NCBI GenBank assembly: GCA_964017185.1
Contig: OZ024884.1
Span: 441,501-505,500, forward strand
Source: Rugalucina vietnamica
Taxonomy: Eukaryota; Mollusca; Bivalvia; Lucinida; Lucinidae
DNA length: 64,000 bases
Direction of reading: 5' to 3'
Shown here: piece after piece, positions 54,301 to 63,300 of the stretch
Layout: each line of letters begins with the position of its first letter
Numbering within the stretch: the first letter of the stretch is position 1
Notes under the pieces: model-generated
Told to the model about the DNA's origin: nothing
Seen by the model: the letters and a program-made list of their open reading frames with translations, nothing else
Databases searched by the model: none
Position numbers and translations under genes: made by a program

Positions 54301-54512
54301 AAAAATTTTTTATAACCCCAAGGCCTGCTTAAGACATCTCTCTAGAAGAAATTCTGAATTCAACAAAAACGTGACTTACGTGCGGCTGTGTAGAAATCAG
54401 ATACATGTGAAGGCTCCCTTTCACACTGTACGTAGGATAGGGATAATGCTACCCAGCACACAGCCACCAATAGGTACCAGGACCCACAATTCTTAAGCAT
54501 CTTCAGTCGCAT
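45229..54512 (-). CDS. Gene Y: small secreted protein, paralogue of gene X
   Basis: Three exons, 54512-54380, 47863-47700 and 45366-45229, join in phases 1 and 0 to give about 144 residues and a natural stop. Exon 1 is a signal peptide (WYLLVAVCWVALSLSYVQC). Exon 2 begins SSIWKGIKATMSLLRGAKK and carries GGRNQAEADFYSV and PSNVLDYG. Exon 3 has MVGDRRITVIL and ends NIYYM. Exon phases and motif order match gene X. The Asp-Phe, Pro-x-Asn-Val, Gly-Asp-Arg layout recalls the C-terminal module of bacterial RHS/polymorphic-toxin-like proteins; this is recollection only and no catalytic residue is claimed. Expected location is extracellular or secretory. Intron 1 holds family 1 copies, a SINE and a pearl-like array. 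Family 1 DNA starts 15 bp after the stop, so the 3' UTR is probably transposon-derived. Confidence 0.62.
45485..45608. mobile_element. Hairpin MITE with TAA target duplication
   Basis: GGGAGCGACCATTTGG pairs with CAAATGGTTGCTCCC; TAA lies on both sides, typical of Harbinger-type insertion. Lies in intron 2 of gene Y. Confidence 0.75.
45806..46087 (+). mobile_element. Family 1 foldback MITE
   Basis: Complete, in intron 2 of gene Y. Confidence 0.9.
46085..46340 (-). mobile_element. Family 1 MITE, inverted and abutting
   Basis: Shares its end B with the preceding copy, so the two stand tail to tail. Confidence 0.85.
46379..46700 (+). mobile_element. Family 1 MITE with duplicated palindrome arm
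   Basis: The left arm (CATAGATTGTGGGTACTCG to CGCCTCGCCG) is present twice. Confidence 0.9.
47107..47384 (-). mobile_element. Family 1 foldback MITE
   Basis: Complete. Faces a 36-bp end A fragment at 47403-47438. Confidence 0.9.
47403..47438 (+). mobile_element. Family 1 end A fragment
   Basis: CATTACAAAAACTTGCCC through CAGAGATT, cut by the family 2 copy. Confidence 0.75.
47439..47674 (+). mobile_element. Family 2 foldback MITE
   Basis: TGAGCCGCCCCATGGG to CACGAGGCGGCTCA; 26 bp from the donor of gene Y exon 2. Confidence 0.9.
47700..47863 (-). CDS. Gene Y exon 2
   Basis: Acceptor CTATTTCAG|GGTCTT and donor ATGGG|GTAAGG bound two bases plus 54 codons. It contains KGIKATMSLLRGAKK, GGRNQAEADFYSV and RPSNVLDYG. 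A family 1 element ends 56 bp upstream of the acceptor and a family 2 element lies just beyond the donor. Confidence 0.62.
47919..48196 (+). mobile_element. Family 1 foldback MITE, full length
   Basis: Perfect palindrome centre CGCCTCGCCGAGGCG; 56 bp upstream of gene Y exon 2. Confidence 0.93.
48468..48573 (+). mobile_element. Family 2 fragment
   Basis: Inner palindrome (GATCAGCTTCGCAGTTACTG) and a worn right end. Confidence 0.7.
48656..49076 (-). mobile_element. Family 2 MITE split by another MITE
   Basis: TGAGCCTGTGCGTGAG ... GCGGCGGCTCA; the inner palindrome is interrupted at 48830-49010. Confidence 0.85.
48830..49010. mobile_element. MITE nested in family 2, 16-bp perfect TIRs
   Basis: CATGCGCGGATCCAGA / TCTGGATCCGCGCATG with GCGAA duplicated on both sides. 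Interior is G- and C-run rich. Confidence 0.88.
49077..49620. other. Stretch without a recognised feature
   Basis: Intron 1 of gene Y; a poly(A) run at 49112-49132, otherwise nothing supported. Confidence 0.45.
49628..50063 (-). mobile_element. tRNA-derived SINE split by a foldback MITE
   Basis: Head GTGGCCGAGTTGATAT (A box) at 50063 and B box GGTTCTAGCCC; the insertion occupies 49793-50041. Confidence 0.65.
49793..50041. mobile_element. Foldback MITE with 47-bp TIRs
   Basis: CCTGGTCCCGAGGTTATAAA / TTTATAACCTCGGGACCAGG ends and an inner AAATGCCAACAATTGTTGGC palindrome. A 70-codon frame across it is a by-product. Second copy at 54092-54325. Confidence 0.85.
50168..51703 (+). mobile_element. 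Pearl-like element, three units of about 440 bp
   Basis: GAGGACCAATGGTCCTG start; units marked by GACCTTGCCGTAAAA and TTATAGCCATGGC(A/G)GCC; GACGACGGAC tract and terminal hairpin end. In intron 1 of gene Y. Confidence 0.82.
51720..51997 (-). mobile_element. Family 1 foldback MITE
   Basis: Complete; one arm slightly diverged. Confidence 0.9.
52020..52600. other. GC-richer stretch, no gene assigned
   Basis: Plus-strand frames of 114 and 91 codons overlap here, but no splice sites or recognised motifs support them. AAACCGGAGAACCCGAGCGG looks like a TE fragment. Confidence 0.35.
52712..52930 (+). mobile_element. tRNA-derived SINE, full length
   Basis: Head GGCCCCCGTGGCCGAGCGG with A box TGGCCGAGCGG and B box GGTTCGAGCCC (Ser/Leu-tRNA-like), a conserved body (TTTTCTCGGGGTTCTTCCG), AAGGGATGTAAAACTGAA and poly(A). 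Not a functional tRNA gene. Confidence 0.85.
52958..53239 (-). mobile_element. Family 1 foldback MITE
   Basis: Complete but worn. Confidence 0.88.
53290..53540 (-). mobile_element. Family 1 MITE, palindrome centre deleted
   Basis: Ends intact; GTACTCACTAGAAACCAC replaces the centre. Confidence 0.85.
53566..53845 (+). mobile_element. Family 1 foldback MITE
   Basis: Complete; head to head with the preceding copy. Confidence 0.92.
53980..54070 (-). pseudogene. Broken copy of gene Y exon 1
   Basis: Nearly repeats 54353-54465, including the region coding for EPSHVSDFYTAA, but lacks the 11 bases that carry the donor and lacks the start of the signal peptide. A foldback MITE lies between the two copies. 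Confidence 0.5.
54092..54325. mobile_element. Foldback MITE, second copy of the 49793 family
   Basis: GCCGAGGTTATAAACC to TTTATAACCCCAAGGC, same inner AATGCCAACAATTGTTGGC. Separates the two copies of gene Y exon 1. Confidence 0.8.
54380..54512 (-). CDS. Gene Y exon 1 (signal peptide)
   Basis: ATG at 54512 opens 44 codons plus one base to a strong donor (CGCAC|GTAAGT). A hydrophobic core from Trp to Cys is followed by EREPSHVSDFYTAA. An in-frame ATG at 54575 would add 21 residues; the shorter start gives the more typical signal peptide. Confidence 0.62.
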
Positions 54513-54772
54513 TATATCACAGCAAAAAGAAAGACTATTGAAATAACATTGGCCACGCTCATGTAAAACGACCATGACTTTGTTACAGGGGTCTGGTTAC
54601 GATTTACTGTATCTTATTTCAGTAAAATTAAAATATGGATCAACAAAGCTATCAAGTTGACAATTTGATAGTGCATGTTTCAAGCTTGGTATTTGATACA
54701 TGTATCTTCTCAAAGCTGTCAAAAGAATCTGTTTGGATGGTTTAAGGAGCAGGCACTCTTCCCACTATTATA

Positions 54773-54940
54773 TGAGCCACAACGCGAGAAAACCTGTCTT
54801 TGTGTTTCTGAGGCCTGACACAAATCGGTCTGTGCAGCCATAGACAATTATGTACTAAAACAGAAACATAGTACTATATATGTAGCGAAAACGAAAGCGC
54901 TGATCAGCTGTGCAGTGCGCCTTTATTTTCGCATATTTTA
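54773..54940 (-). mobile_element. Family 2 MITE, decayed
   Basis: TGAGCCACAACGCGAG, GCGCTGATCAGCTGTGCAG; most of the inner palindrome lost. Confidence 0.65.
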
Positions 54941-55054
54941 AGCGACAAAGACCTACGTGGTCGTGTGTACCTACTACAGACAGACAGACAGACAAATACT
55001 TTTATTTTCTCTAAAGTACATAATTCATTATAATAAAAGATCACTTATATGAAT

Positions 55055-55255
55055 TTTGTTTGTATTGAGGCTTAACGTCCCAGTCAACAATTTTTCAGTA
55101 ATGTCGGGACGTAGCCAACGCTTCCTGGGTTTAACCAGTACTGTAGGAAGTTAATGTGTCTTGCTCAAGGACACAGCACGGTGCCGCTTTTGGGATCGAA
55201 CCCAGGACCTCTCGATTCGGAGTCCGAAGCTCTATCACTATGCCACCGCGCTCCC
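55055..55255 (-). mobile_element. Second type of tRNA-derived SINE
   Basis: Reverse copy. Head GCGCGGTGGCATAGTGATAG (A box) and GGGTTCGATCCC (B box), then CCTTGAGCAAGACACATTAA and a tail to 55055. Confidence 0.75.
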
Positions 55256-55266
55256 TATGTGAATGA

Positions 55267-55268
<2 letters not shown>

Positions 55269-55316
<48 letters not shown>
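55269..55316 (+). repeat. (GT)n microsatellite
   Basis: About 24 GT units next to the SINE head. Confidence 0.95.
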
Positions 55317-55319
<3 letters not shown>

Positions 55320-55355
55320 CATGTCGCTGCTCTGTTAAAAGTAGTAAGTAACAAA

Positions 55356-55590
55356 TGAGCTGCTCATGGGAAAACCAACAATCTGCATATGCGAAAACAA
55401 AGACGCAAATCAGCTTCGCGGAAACCGCGAAGCTGATCAGCGCCTTTGTTTTCGCTACACGGATAGTACAATCCCTCTTCTTCTTAAATCTGAAATTTCA
55501 AGCTTCTAGCCATCTTCTGTGCTTGTACAGCCCGGTTTGTGTCAGACTTGTTCGAAAACGACATTGTTGGTTTTTCCACGAGGCGGCTCA
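55356..55590 (+). mobile_element. Family 2 foldback MITE
   Basis: TGAGCTGCTCATGGG to CACGAGGCGGCTCA; perfect inner palindrome. Confidence 0.9.
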
Positions 55591-56135
55591 AATGTTGCCA
55601 TCTATTTGTAACGCAAGAACAGGGCATTGAACATGCAAGTTTCTTGAATGTTGCCATATCAGAATATAGCTTAAAAACTTGAGCAAAAAGATCATGTTTA
55701 GATAAATTGACAGATTTGGAAAATCAATTTGTATTCTGAGAATTCGTAAACGTATTCTGAGAACAAATTCTAATTTAAGTGTTATCACTTAAAATCATAA
55801 AAGGTGATAAGTAAAATGAATTTACCATTATTATACAATGAATAGGTGATTAAAAATGGGGAGCACATAAAACCTAGGTACATTTAACCATATCAAGAAA
55901 CAATGTAGAATGTGGTGTCGTTAAAATAATAAAATGTAAAACATGTTTGAATACCAACTCCCAATAGAGCATTTACCGTGGTAGTAGGATACCCAGAGGA
56001 ACAGGATGAATGTGGCAGAGAAAGAAACTGGGAGGACCTGTTAAATATGGAATAGAGATAGAGAAGAAACTAGTGGAATGGATTTTAGAGAAGAATCAAA
56101 AGAGAGAATATGTGAGTGGGAACATGGTGAGGTGA
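55591..56135. other. Spacer without a recognised feature
   Basis: AT-rich DNA upstream of gene Y and downstream of JMJD4. Confidence 0.5.
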
Positions 56136-56137
56136 AA

Positions 56138-56372
56138 TGAGCCACTGCATAAGAAAACCAACAAAATGCTTGGGCGAAAACAAAGGCTCAGATCAGCTCC
56201 CGGTAACCCTGAAGCTGATCAGGCCTTTATTTTCGCTACATGGATAGTACAATCCCTCTTCTTCTTAAATCCGAAATTTCAAGCTTCTAGACTGCTTCTG
56301 TGACTGTACAGCCCAGTTTGTGTCGGACCTGGTCTGAACCCAAATTGTTGGTTTTCTCACGCACATGCTCAT
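56138..56372 (+). mobile_element. Family 2 foldback MITE, worn
   Basis: TGAGCCACTGCATAAG ends; inner palindrome partly decayed. 167 bp beyond the JMJD4 stop. Confidence 0.8.
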
Positions 56373-56538
56373 ATTGTCTTTTCTTAGTGAAAAGTAAGAT
56401 TTACATGGAAACAAAAGTGCAAAAAAGGTACAAATTGGCTCACACTTATTTTCACATATCATTAATATTGTCACTGTATTGCAATTATATGGCACACAAG
56501 TATATTTAAATTAAAACAATTTTCATTTAAAATATTGA

Positions 56539-57375
56539 TCATATTTTGACAGAATTCTGAATTCTGTTCAAAAGTTGACTTGCTAATACAAGATCTTCAT
56601 CTGTACTGATTGTCTTAAAATCATCATCATTTAACACCTCTTTCAATATGTATTCTAGTCTCAATAAATCAAATATTGTATGATCAAGGTCATCTGGGTG
56701 CTTTGGACTTAGTTTCAATTTTCTGAATACATTCTGAGTCCTTGTATCATCAGTCTTAACTTCATGCTCTACATCTTGGCAAATCTCTTCTGTAGCTTCA
56801 TAAGTTTTGTCAGTTATGCATTTCGGAGTTACTTCTCCAAATTTATCTGAATCAGTTTTATCACTATTAGTCCTTGTTAAGTCAGCAGACCCTTCTTTTG
56901 TATGTGCTGGAGATGAAGATATTTGGAGAAGCTCAGAAACATTTTTACATTCTACTTTATCACCTAAAGCACATTGACTGACACTGTTTTGGGAATCACA
57001 TGCACTGATTTTAGTGTGCTCTACTTCCACATTTGAAACATCACCATTCACTTCCATTTTTGATACTGAATGACTTTCAAACTTGTCCCTTAAATCATTT
57101 CCATAATTGTTGTATATCACTGCATCACTTTCTGCATTATTATGTGCATCCAAGTCTCTGGATTTTACATCAAGTCTTGGATCACTTCCAGTATTTTTGT
57201 GGCTTAAATCACCTTCCTGATTTGTATCAGAAGAACATGACTTTGCCTCACTGCTTGAGTCGCAACAGTCAGAACATTTTGTCAGCTGTAGCTGCTTTAT
57301 TCTGTTTTCAGTTATAGTTTGTAGCAGTTTGTAGAACATCTTGTAGTCAATACCTGCACTGGCTTTTAGAATCAA
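56539..57375 (-). CDS. JMJD4: JMJD4 last exon with C-terminal insertion
   Basis: Acceptor CTTATTTCAG|TTGATT, 278 codons to TGA. Residues 1-31 (ASAGIDYKMFYKLLQTITEN) and the last 70 or so (DHTIFDLLRLEYILKEVL) fit the family C-terminus. Between them lies a Ser-, Asp- and Cys-rich stretch of about 160 residues that looks disordered. Confidence 0.88.
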   Translation of the reverse strand: MILKASAGIDYKMFYKLLQTITENRIKQLQLTKCSDCCDSSSEAKSCSSDTNQEGDLSHKNTGSDPRLDVKSRDLDAHNNAESDAVIYNNYGNDLRDKFESHSVSKMEVNGDVSNVEVEHTKISACDSQNSVSQCALGDKVECKNVSELLQISSSPAHTKEGSADLTRTNSDKTDSDKFGEVTPKCITDKTYEATEEICQDVEHEVKTDDTRTQNVFRKLKLSPKHPDDLDHTIFDLLRLEYILKEVLNDDDFKTISTDEDLVLASQLLNRIQNSVKI

Positions 57376-60300
57376 CTGAAATAAGGCAGAAACATTTTAT
57401 TATTGATCAGATTTTGCGGAAAATGGTATCCCATTTACATGCAATGCAAACATAAAATTCTTAATTTAAAATAAGGAGTTCTACTAATGACATGATTAGC
57501 CATAATTATTTCTTTAATTCAGTTCCTAATTATAACTCCTTTTTTCTTTTTTCCAATAAAGGGTCTTTTTTATTTAAATAGGTTTAAGTTTATGGTATTG
57601 GTCAATGGTAAACAGCTGAGATTCTGTCAGTTAACACGCTTTACCTGTGAAATCCTCCTGGAGGCAATTAACCAGTAGTATGTGCTCATTCTTTAGCCAA
57701 AAGAAATGACAACATGCTGTTGAAAGTAGAAATAATTTGTTCCATCACATCACGAAAACATGTCCGTGACATGTATACCCCCTTGAACCCCACTTTTATA
57801 TAGTAACACTGGGGTATGCAGGGTTTTTTTTATTTTTGCTTCTAAACATAGAGTGTGGGTACTCGTTAGAACTGCCTCGGCAAGGCGGTTCTAACGAGTA
57901 CCCACAATCTATGTTTTGAAGCAAAAATAAGAAAATATCAAACATTTTCAGCTAAAAATTTTCAATTTTCAAAGCTCAGAAAATCTCTGTTTATTGCATG
58001 GGCAAGTTTTCATAATGGTGAAACTGCTATCAACAAAAGTAAATGATCCAGTCTTTGGCAGGATATAGTATGCTTGCATGTTAAGAAACAAAATCATTTA
58101 CCTGGCACTGTTCATGCCAGCCCTCCATCTCTTTACAGTCCGCGATCTCTCTCTTGACACTGTCTAGATTATCTTTAAGATGTTGCCAACATATGTCAAT
58201 ATTACAGCCGTTTAGCCAGTTGTGGTTGATTGATATGGTATCTTCCTGTGGAAACAAAAAAAGTGTGAAATTAAAATCATTTTAGTTCACACAATAATTA
58301 TATAACATCACGAAAACACGTTCGTGTAATGTATACCCCCTTGAACCCCACTTTTGTATAGCAAAATTGAGGTATGCAGGGGTATGCCTATTTTTCTTAT
58401 TTTTGCTCCAAAACATAGATTGGGGAGTCGATTCTAACGTGTACCCACAATCTATGTTTTGAGCAAAAATAAGAAAAATATCCAAAGTTTTTAGCTGAAA
58501 ATTTCAATTTTTTAAGCTCAAAAATCTCTGTATATTGCATGGGCAAGTTTTTGTAATGACATGTTAAAGCAAAGGATCTGATCTAATGGACAGTCCACAA
58601 TCTCTCTGTTCACACTATCTAGATTTTCCTTTAAATGTTGCCAACATATGTCAATGTTACAGCCGTTTAGCCAGTTGTGGTTGATTGATATGGTATCCTC
58701 CTGTAACATTACGAGAATATGCCCATACAAGATACAAAGATATTTTTTTCAGAATCAAAATTTGAAAATTTCATCGGAAAAGCTTGGATTTTTTTACATT
58801 TTGACACAAAAAATACATTGTGAGTACACGTTAGAACCGGCTCGGTGAGGCGGTTCTAACGAGTACCCACAATGTATGTTTTGGATTAAAAATGAAAAAA
58901 TATGTATACCCCTGCATACCCCATATTTACTATATAAACGTGGGGTTTAAGAGGGTAAACATTTCACGAAAATGTTTTCCTAATGGATACAAATTTTATC
59001 AGGGGATAGCAAGAACAGCTTTTGTAAGGTTATTGAATCTTAGAACCAGTTGAGGTACTGTAAATCGGGATATATTCGCAAGAACTTAATTTTTGCTAAT
59101 ATTCACGAATTGGTTGCCTGGCTAATTCAAAGCTAATAAAGAGTCAGTATAAACTTTGTAGAATACATGGACACTCACTCCCAAATTCAAGAACTCACTA
59201 ATAATTTGGAAATAGAAAATACGAGAAATAAAAGTCATGCAAAAATTTTGGAACTTACAGTGCATTCAAGAACAAGCTATATTATAATACCTCTGCTTCT
59301 AAATCTTCAATGTGGATCTTACACTACTTACAGCAACATTATGTGATTAAAAAGTTCTCTTTCCTTCAGACAAGGTCCAAAACTAAACACTATCAGTTTT
59401 TGTCTCTGAACAATCTGTAATATCTTTACTAGCATTATCCAAACTGTCATTCGATATAACAGCCATTTCATGGTTTATTGATAGCGCTTTGACTGTCTGA
59501 AAAATAATGGCACGTCAAGCTACGTAACTCTTACCAAATTATAGACCTGGTGATGCCAGCCACTGGGTACAAAGATTATCTGCCCTTGTTCTTGTACAAT
59601 CTCAATTCTCTTGTCATTTTCTCTGGAATAATGTGGATATTTGGCTTTGTCTTCAAGGTCTGGGGATGTTACATCATATGCTAGGTTTCCAAATCTGTCT
59701 CTGAATTGGTCTTCCTGTCCTATAATGGCAAAATGTTTTAGTTTCAGATATACAGCCCTTTTCACTCCTGCTTGCCATTTCAGTATTTAGGCTCATCAAA
59801 ATTTTTGTGTAAATCAGGTAACTTTTTATTCATTTTTAATTTTTAGAATAGATACAGTGTCCCAAATCTATTTAGCATTTATTGTTAGGTAATGCTGTCA
59901 CCTATTCTGATAAAATCATTGTAATTATTTGGTTAAAGCACATTTTATTTCAAAATTCTTTGCACAAAATACACAATGTATATTAAGAACACACAATTTA
60001 AATGGGATAGGAACAAAAGCAGAATTTTATCAATTTTAGCAGTTACCTATTGAAATCTACATGGCCAAATTCCACATAGTAAGATAATAATCTCATTCGA
60101 GCATGCCATTTAAAAGGTCATTTAGCTTGAAACTGTCATTCAAATCAGCAGATTAATCGATTCAAATGTATTTGTGGACAACACGAAAAGAAACTCAGAT
60201 CTTCAAAACAAATGGTCGTCTTGTGTAATTCAAATGCTAAAATGGCAAGCTTGAGTAAAATACCACTAACCAATTACAAAAGAAAGGCAATGAGACAGGA

Positions 60301-63300
60301 TTCAGAAAACTCTCATGACTTTACTTAGTTTTTGTTTGGTATTATGAATGATATAAGGGCATTAATTTTGAAAATTAAAACAAACTATAAACTACCTGGT
60401 GGGTAGAATATCCAGAGTTTTCTGCCACATATATTTGCTGACCAGCTGTAAGACCTGTAGACATCAGCATGAAAGGATGTCCTGAAACATGTACATTATT
60501 CACCATTTTTGCATTATTGGCTGGCTTCCAGCTTTCAAAAATCAATATTGGAAATACAGGTAACTAAAACCACCCTGACCGCAAGGTCAGGGTGGTTTTG
60601 GTTACCTGCATTTTCAATATTGATTTTTTCTAAGCTGGAAACCAACCGATAATGCAAAAATGGTGAATGAAAACTTGCCCATGCAATATACAGTGACTTT
60701 TAAAGATGTAAAAAATGATTTTTTTTGTTTATATTTTTTTCTATTTTTGACCAAAACATAGATTGTGGGTAACGAGTACCCACAATCTACGTTTTGGAGC
60801 AAAAATAAGAAAATTAGGTATACCATTGCAAACCCCAGTTTTCCTATATAAAAGCGGGGTTTAAGGGGGTTTTCATTGCACAGACATGTTTTCCTGATGA
60901 AAGGAAAAGTATATATAGCAATTGTAAATCTTTGTTGGATTTTCATCAGGAAAACATGTCGGTGAAATGTAGACATGTTGGCGGTAAGCGCATGATGTCA
61001 TGTAAGTGTGTCACATCATTTAGGGGTGATGCGGCCATATTCTTCAGTGAGCATGACTAAAATGCATGGGAAACAATGGTCTTCGATAAATTATGTGTTT
61101 GGAACAGATATTAAAAGAAAGAAAAACTGCTAAGAGCAAAAATGCACATGGCGACAAGCGGACAAGGAAATTAAGAAAATGGCAATCTACAATTAGTATG
61201 TGTGATTTCTAGATGGCCAGTCCACTCAAGCAGTGTAACATGATCAAATAATGTCATAATGTTGAAAATGTCCATCGTGATAGAAAAAGAGTAGAGTTTG
61301 TGAAATACACAAAATATGGAGCTGTAGGTTTGGCACAATTCACCACATTATACACACAGAATTGACAATTAGATGCCATATGCCAGCTGGACTCCAAAAT
61401 GCTTAAGAGCTAACAAACAACGGGAAGGATGCGTATAGCATGTCGTTGTTACGACGTTGGGCCGGTTTTACTGTTGTAACCCTTGGATACACACGTGATT
61501 TAAGATCATTTAACGCTTAATTTTCATCTGATTCTATTCCAATTTTGTGCAAAATTTAACAATATGTTTATTTACAACATGCACAGAGTGTGAATTTCCC
61601 ATAAAAATTAACAATTTGGCAACACTTATCAGCAAACGTTTTGAACGACCCTCTTAATACTTATTAGCGAATTCAACATTTCACAAATAATTCAGGAATT
61701 ATGGCCAGTGAAAACGTACCAAGTTCCTTTAGGACCCATATAGACAAATCTGTAGTCGTCTCCCCCTGGCTCAGTATCCCAGAATTCATTTAACCAGTCA
61801 GACTGGAAGTAAACTGGAGTTGTGTAGGCCTTACAGTTTGGGAAAGCCCTGAAAACAAAGAAAAATGCAAGTTATTGGTGCATTTGACAGAAATTTCATT
61901 AACTCATATTTGATGACTGGATTTTCATTGGGTGAGTCCACTTTCATTTTTAAGGGTCTTAGGAGTGATTTTTAATTTTTATCCCATTTTTCGATGAAAT
62001 TCCTTTAAGCAAACAGAATAGCCCCAGATGGGACGCCGCTTCGGCGGCATCACTTCTGGGGCTATGCTGTTTGCCTATGTCCCATAAAAGGAATGAGTTA
62101 AAATAAGACCATGCTTTGAACATACATATATCATATACATATCCCTCAACCAAGCCATGCTGTTCAATACATGGATGCTTAGATCTGGATATACCATGTG
62201 ACATATACCACTTGTCTTTGGTTAATTATAATTGTAAATACTAGATTGAATGTTCCAACACTAGATTTTTTTTGAAAAATGCACATTTACACCCCCTTTT
62301 CATTCGAGTTTGCCATTTCAGCAGTTGCATTACACAAGAAGACCAAGTGCTCTGAAGATCTGAGTTTCTTTTCATGTTGTCCACGAAGACATTTGGATTG
62401 ACTGATCTGCTTATTTGAGTGACAGTTTCAAGCTAAATGACCTTAAAATGGCAAACTCAAGTGAAATTTTACTATGTGGAATTTGGGCCATGTAGATACT
62501 AATAGGTAACTGCCAAAATTGATGAAATTCTGCTTCAAATGTGTGTTCTTCATATGCATTGTACATGTGCAAAGAATTTTCAAATAAAAATGTGCTTTAA
62601 CCAAACAATTACAATGTTTTTATCAGAAGAGGTGACATCATTACCTAAAGATAAATGCTGAATAGATTCTAAGAACATCTTACACCTGGGACACTTCTTA
62701 AGTATAGAAGAAACAGTTACCTGATGTACAAAAAAGCTTGACTTAAATGCTGTAACAGCATATTCGAGTGAAAGGGGGTGTATGTGACAAAAAAAACTTA
62801 CTCTACGAAATCATGAATCATTGTATGGGTATAATTTCATTCTATCAATTTTACTACCATCAATGAGATCTAGAATGAAATAAGTTTTTTGTTTGTTGTT
62901 TAATCAATAATGTTCTTAGCCGTAACTTCCTAATGCTCAAGGTGTTTGAACTGCATTGCATATATGACAGTTAATGAGTCCTGATCAAGGACAGTCCTGA
63001 TTAAGGGCATAAATTGACAATGGTCAGAATGAACTACCACGACCCTCAACCCCCTGACGAGCTCTTGATCCACAGCATGATGCTCTACCGCTACGCCACT
63101 AAACTCATCTTTTAGGAAACCAAATGATGAATACATGTATTTAACACCAATCAATTGAAATTGTTATGACCATGAACATACTTAGTAAAGTGCCAGTCCT
63201 TGAGGTACAGACATGACTCTGTGTCAGGATAGCCGTCGTCTTTATATTCACGCCAGTACTTTATATATTCCTTTAAGGTCAAGTCTTGCTTAGGGTGGGA

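Noticed and set aside
55183-55255. Minus-strand tRNA gene
   Set aside because: Head of a SINE; acceptor stem is mismatched and a related decayed copy exists at 62965-63110.
55356-55630. 91-codon plus-strand frame
   Set aside because: It is the reading of a family 2 MITE; the same peptide recurs in other copies.
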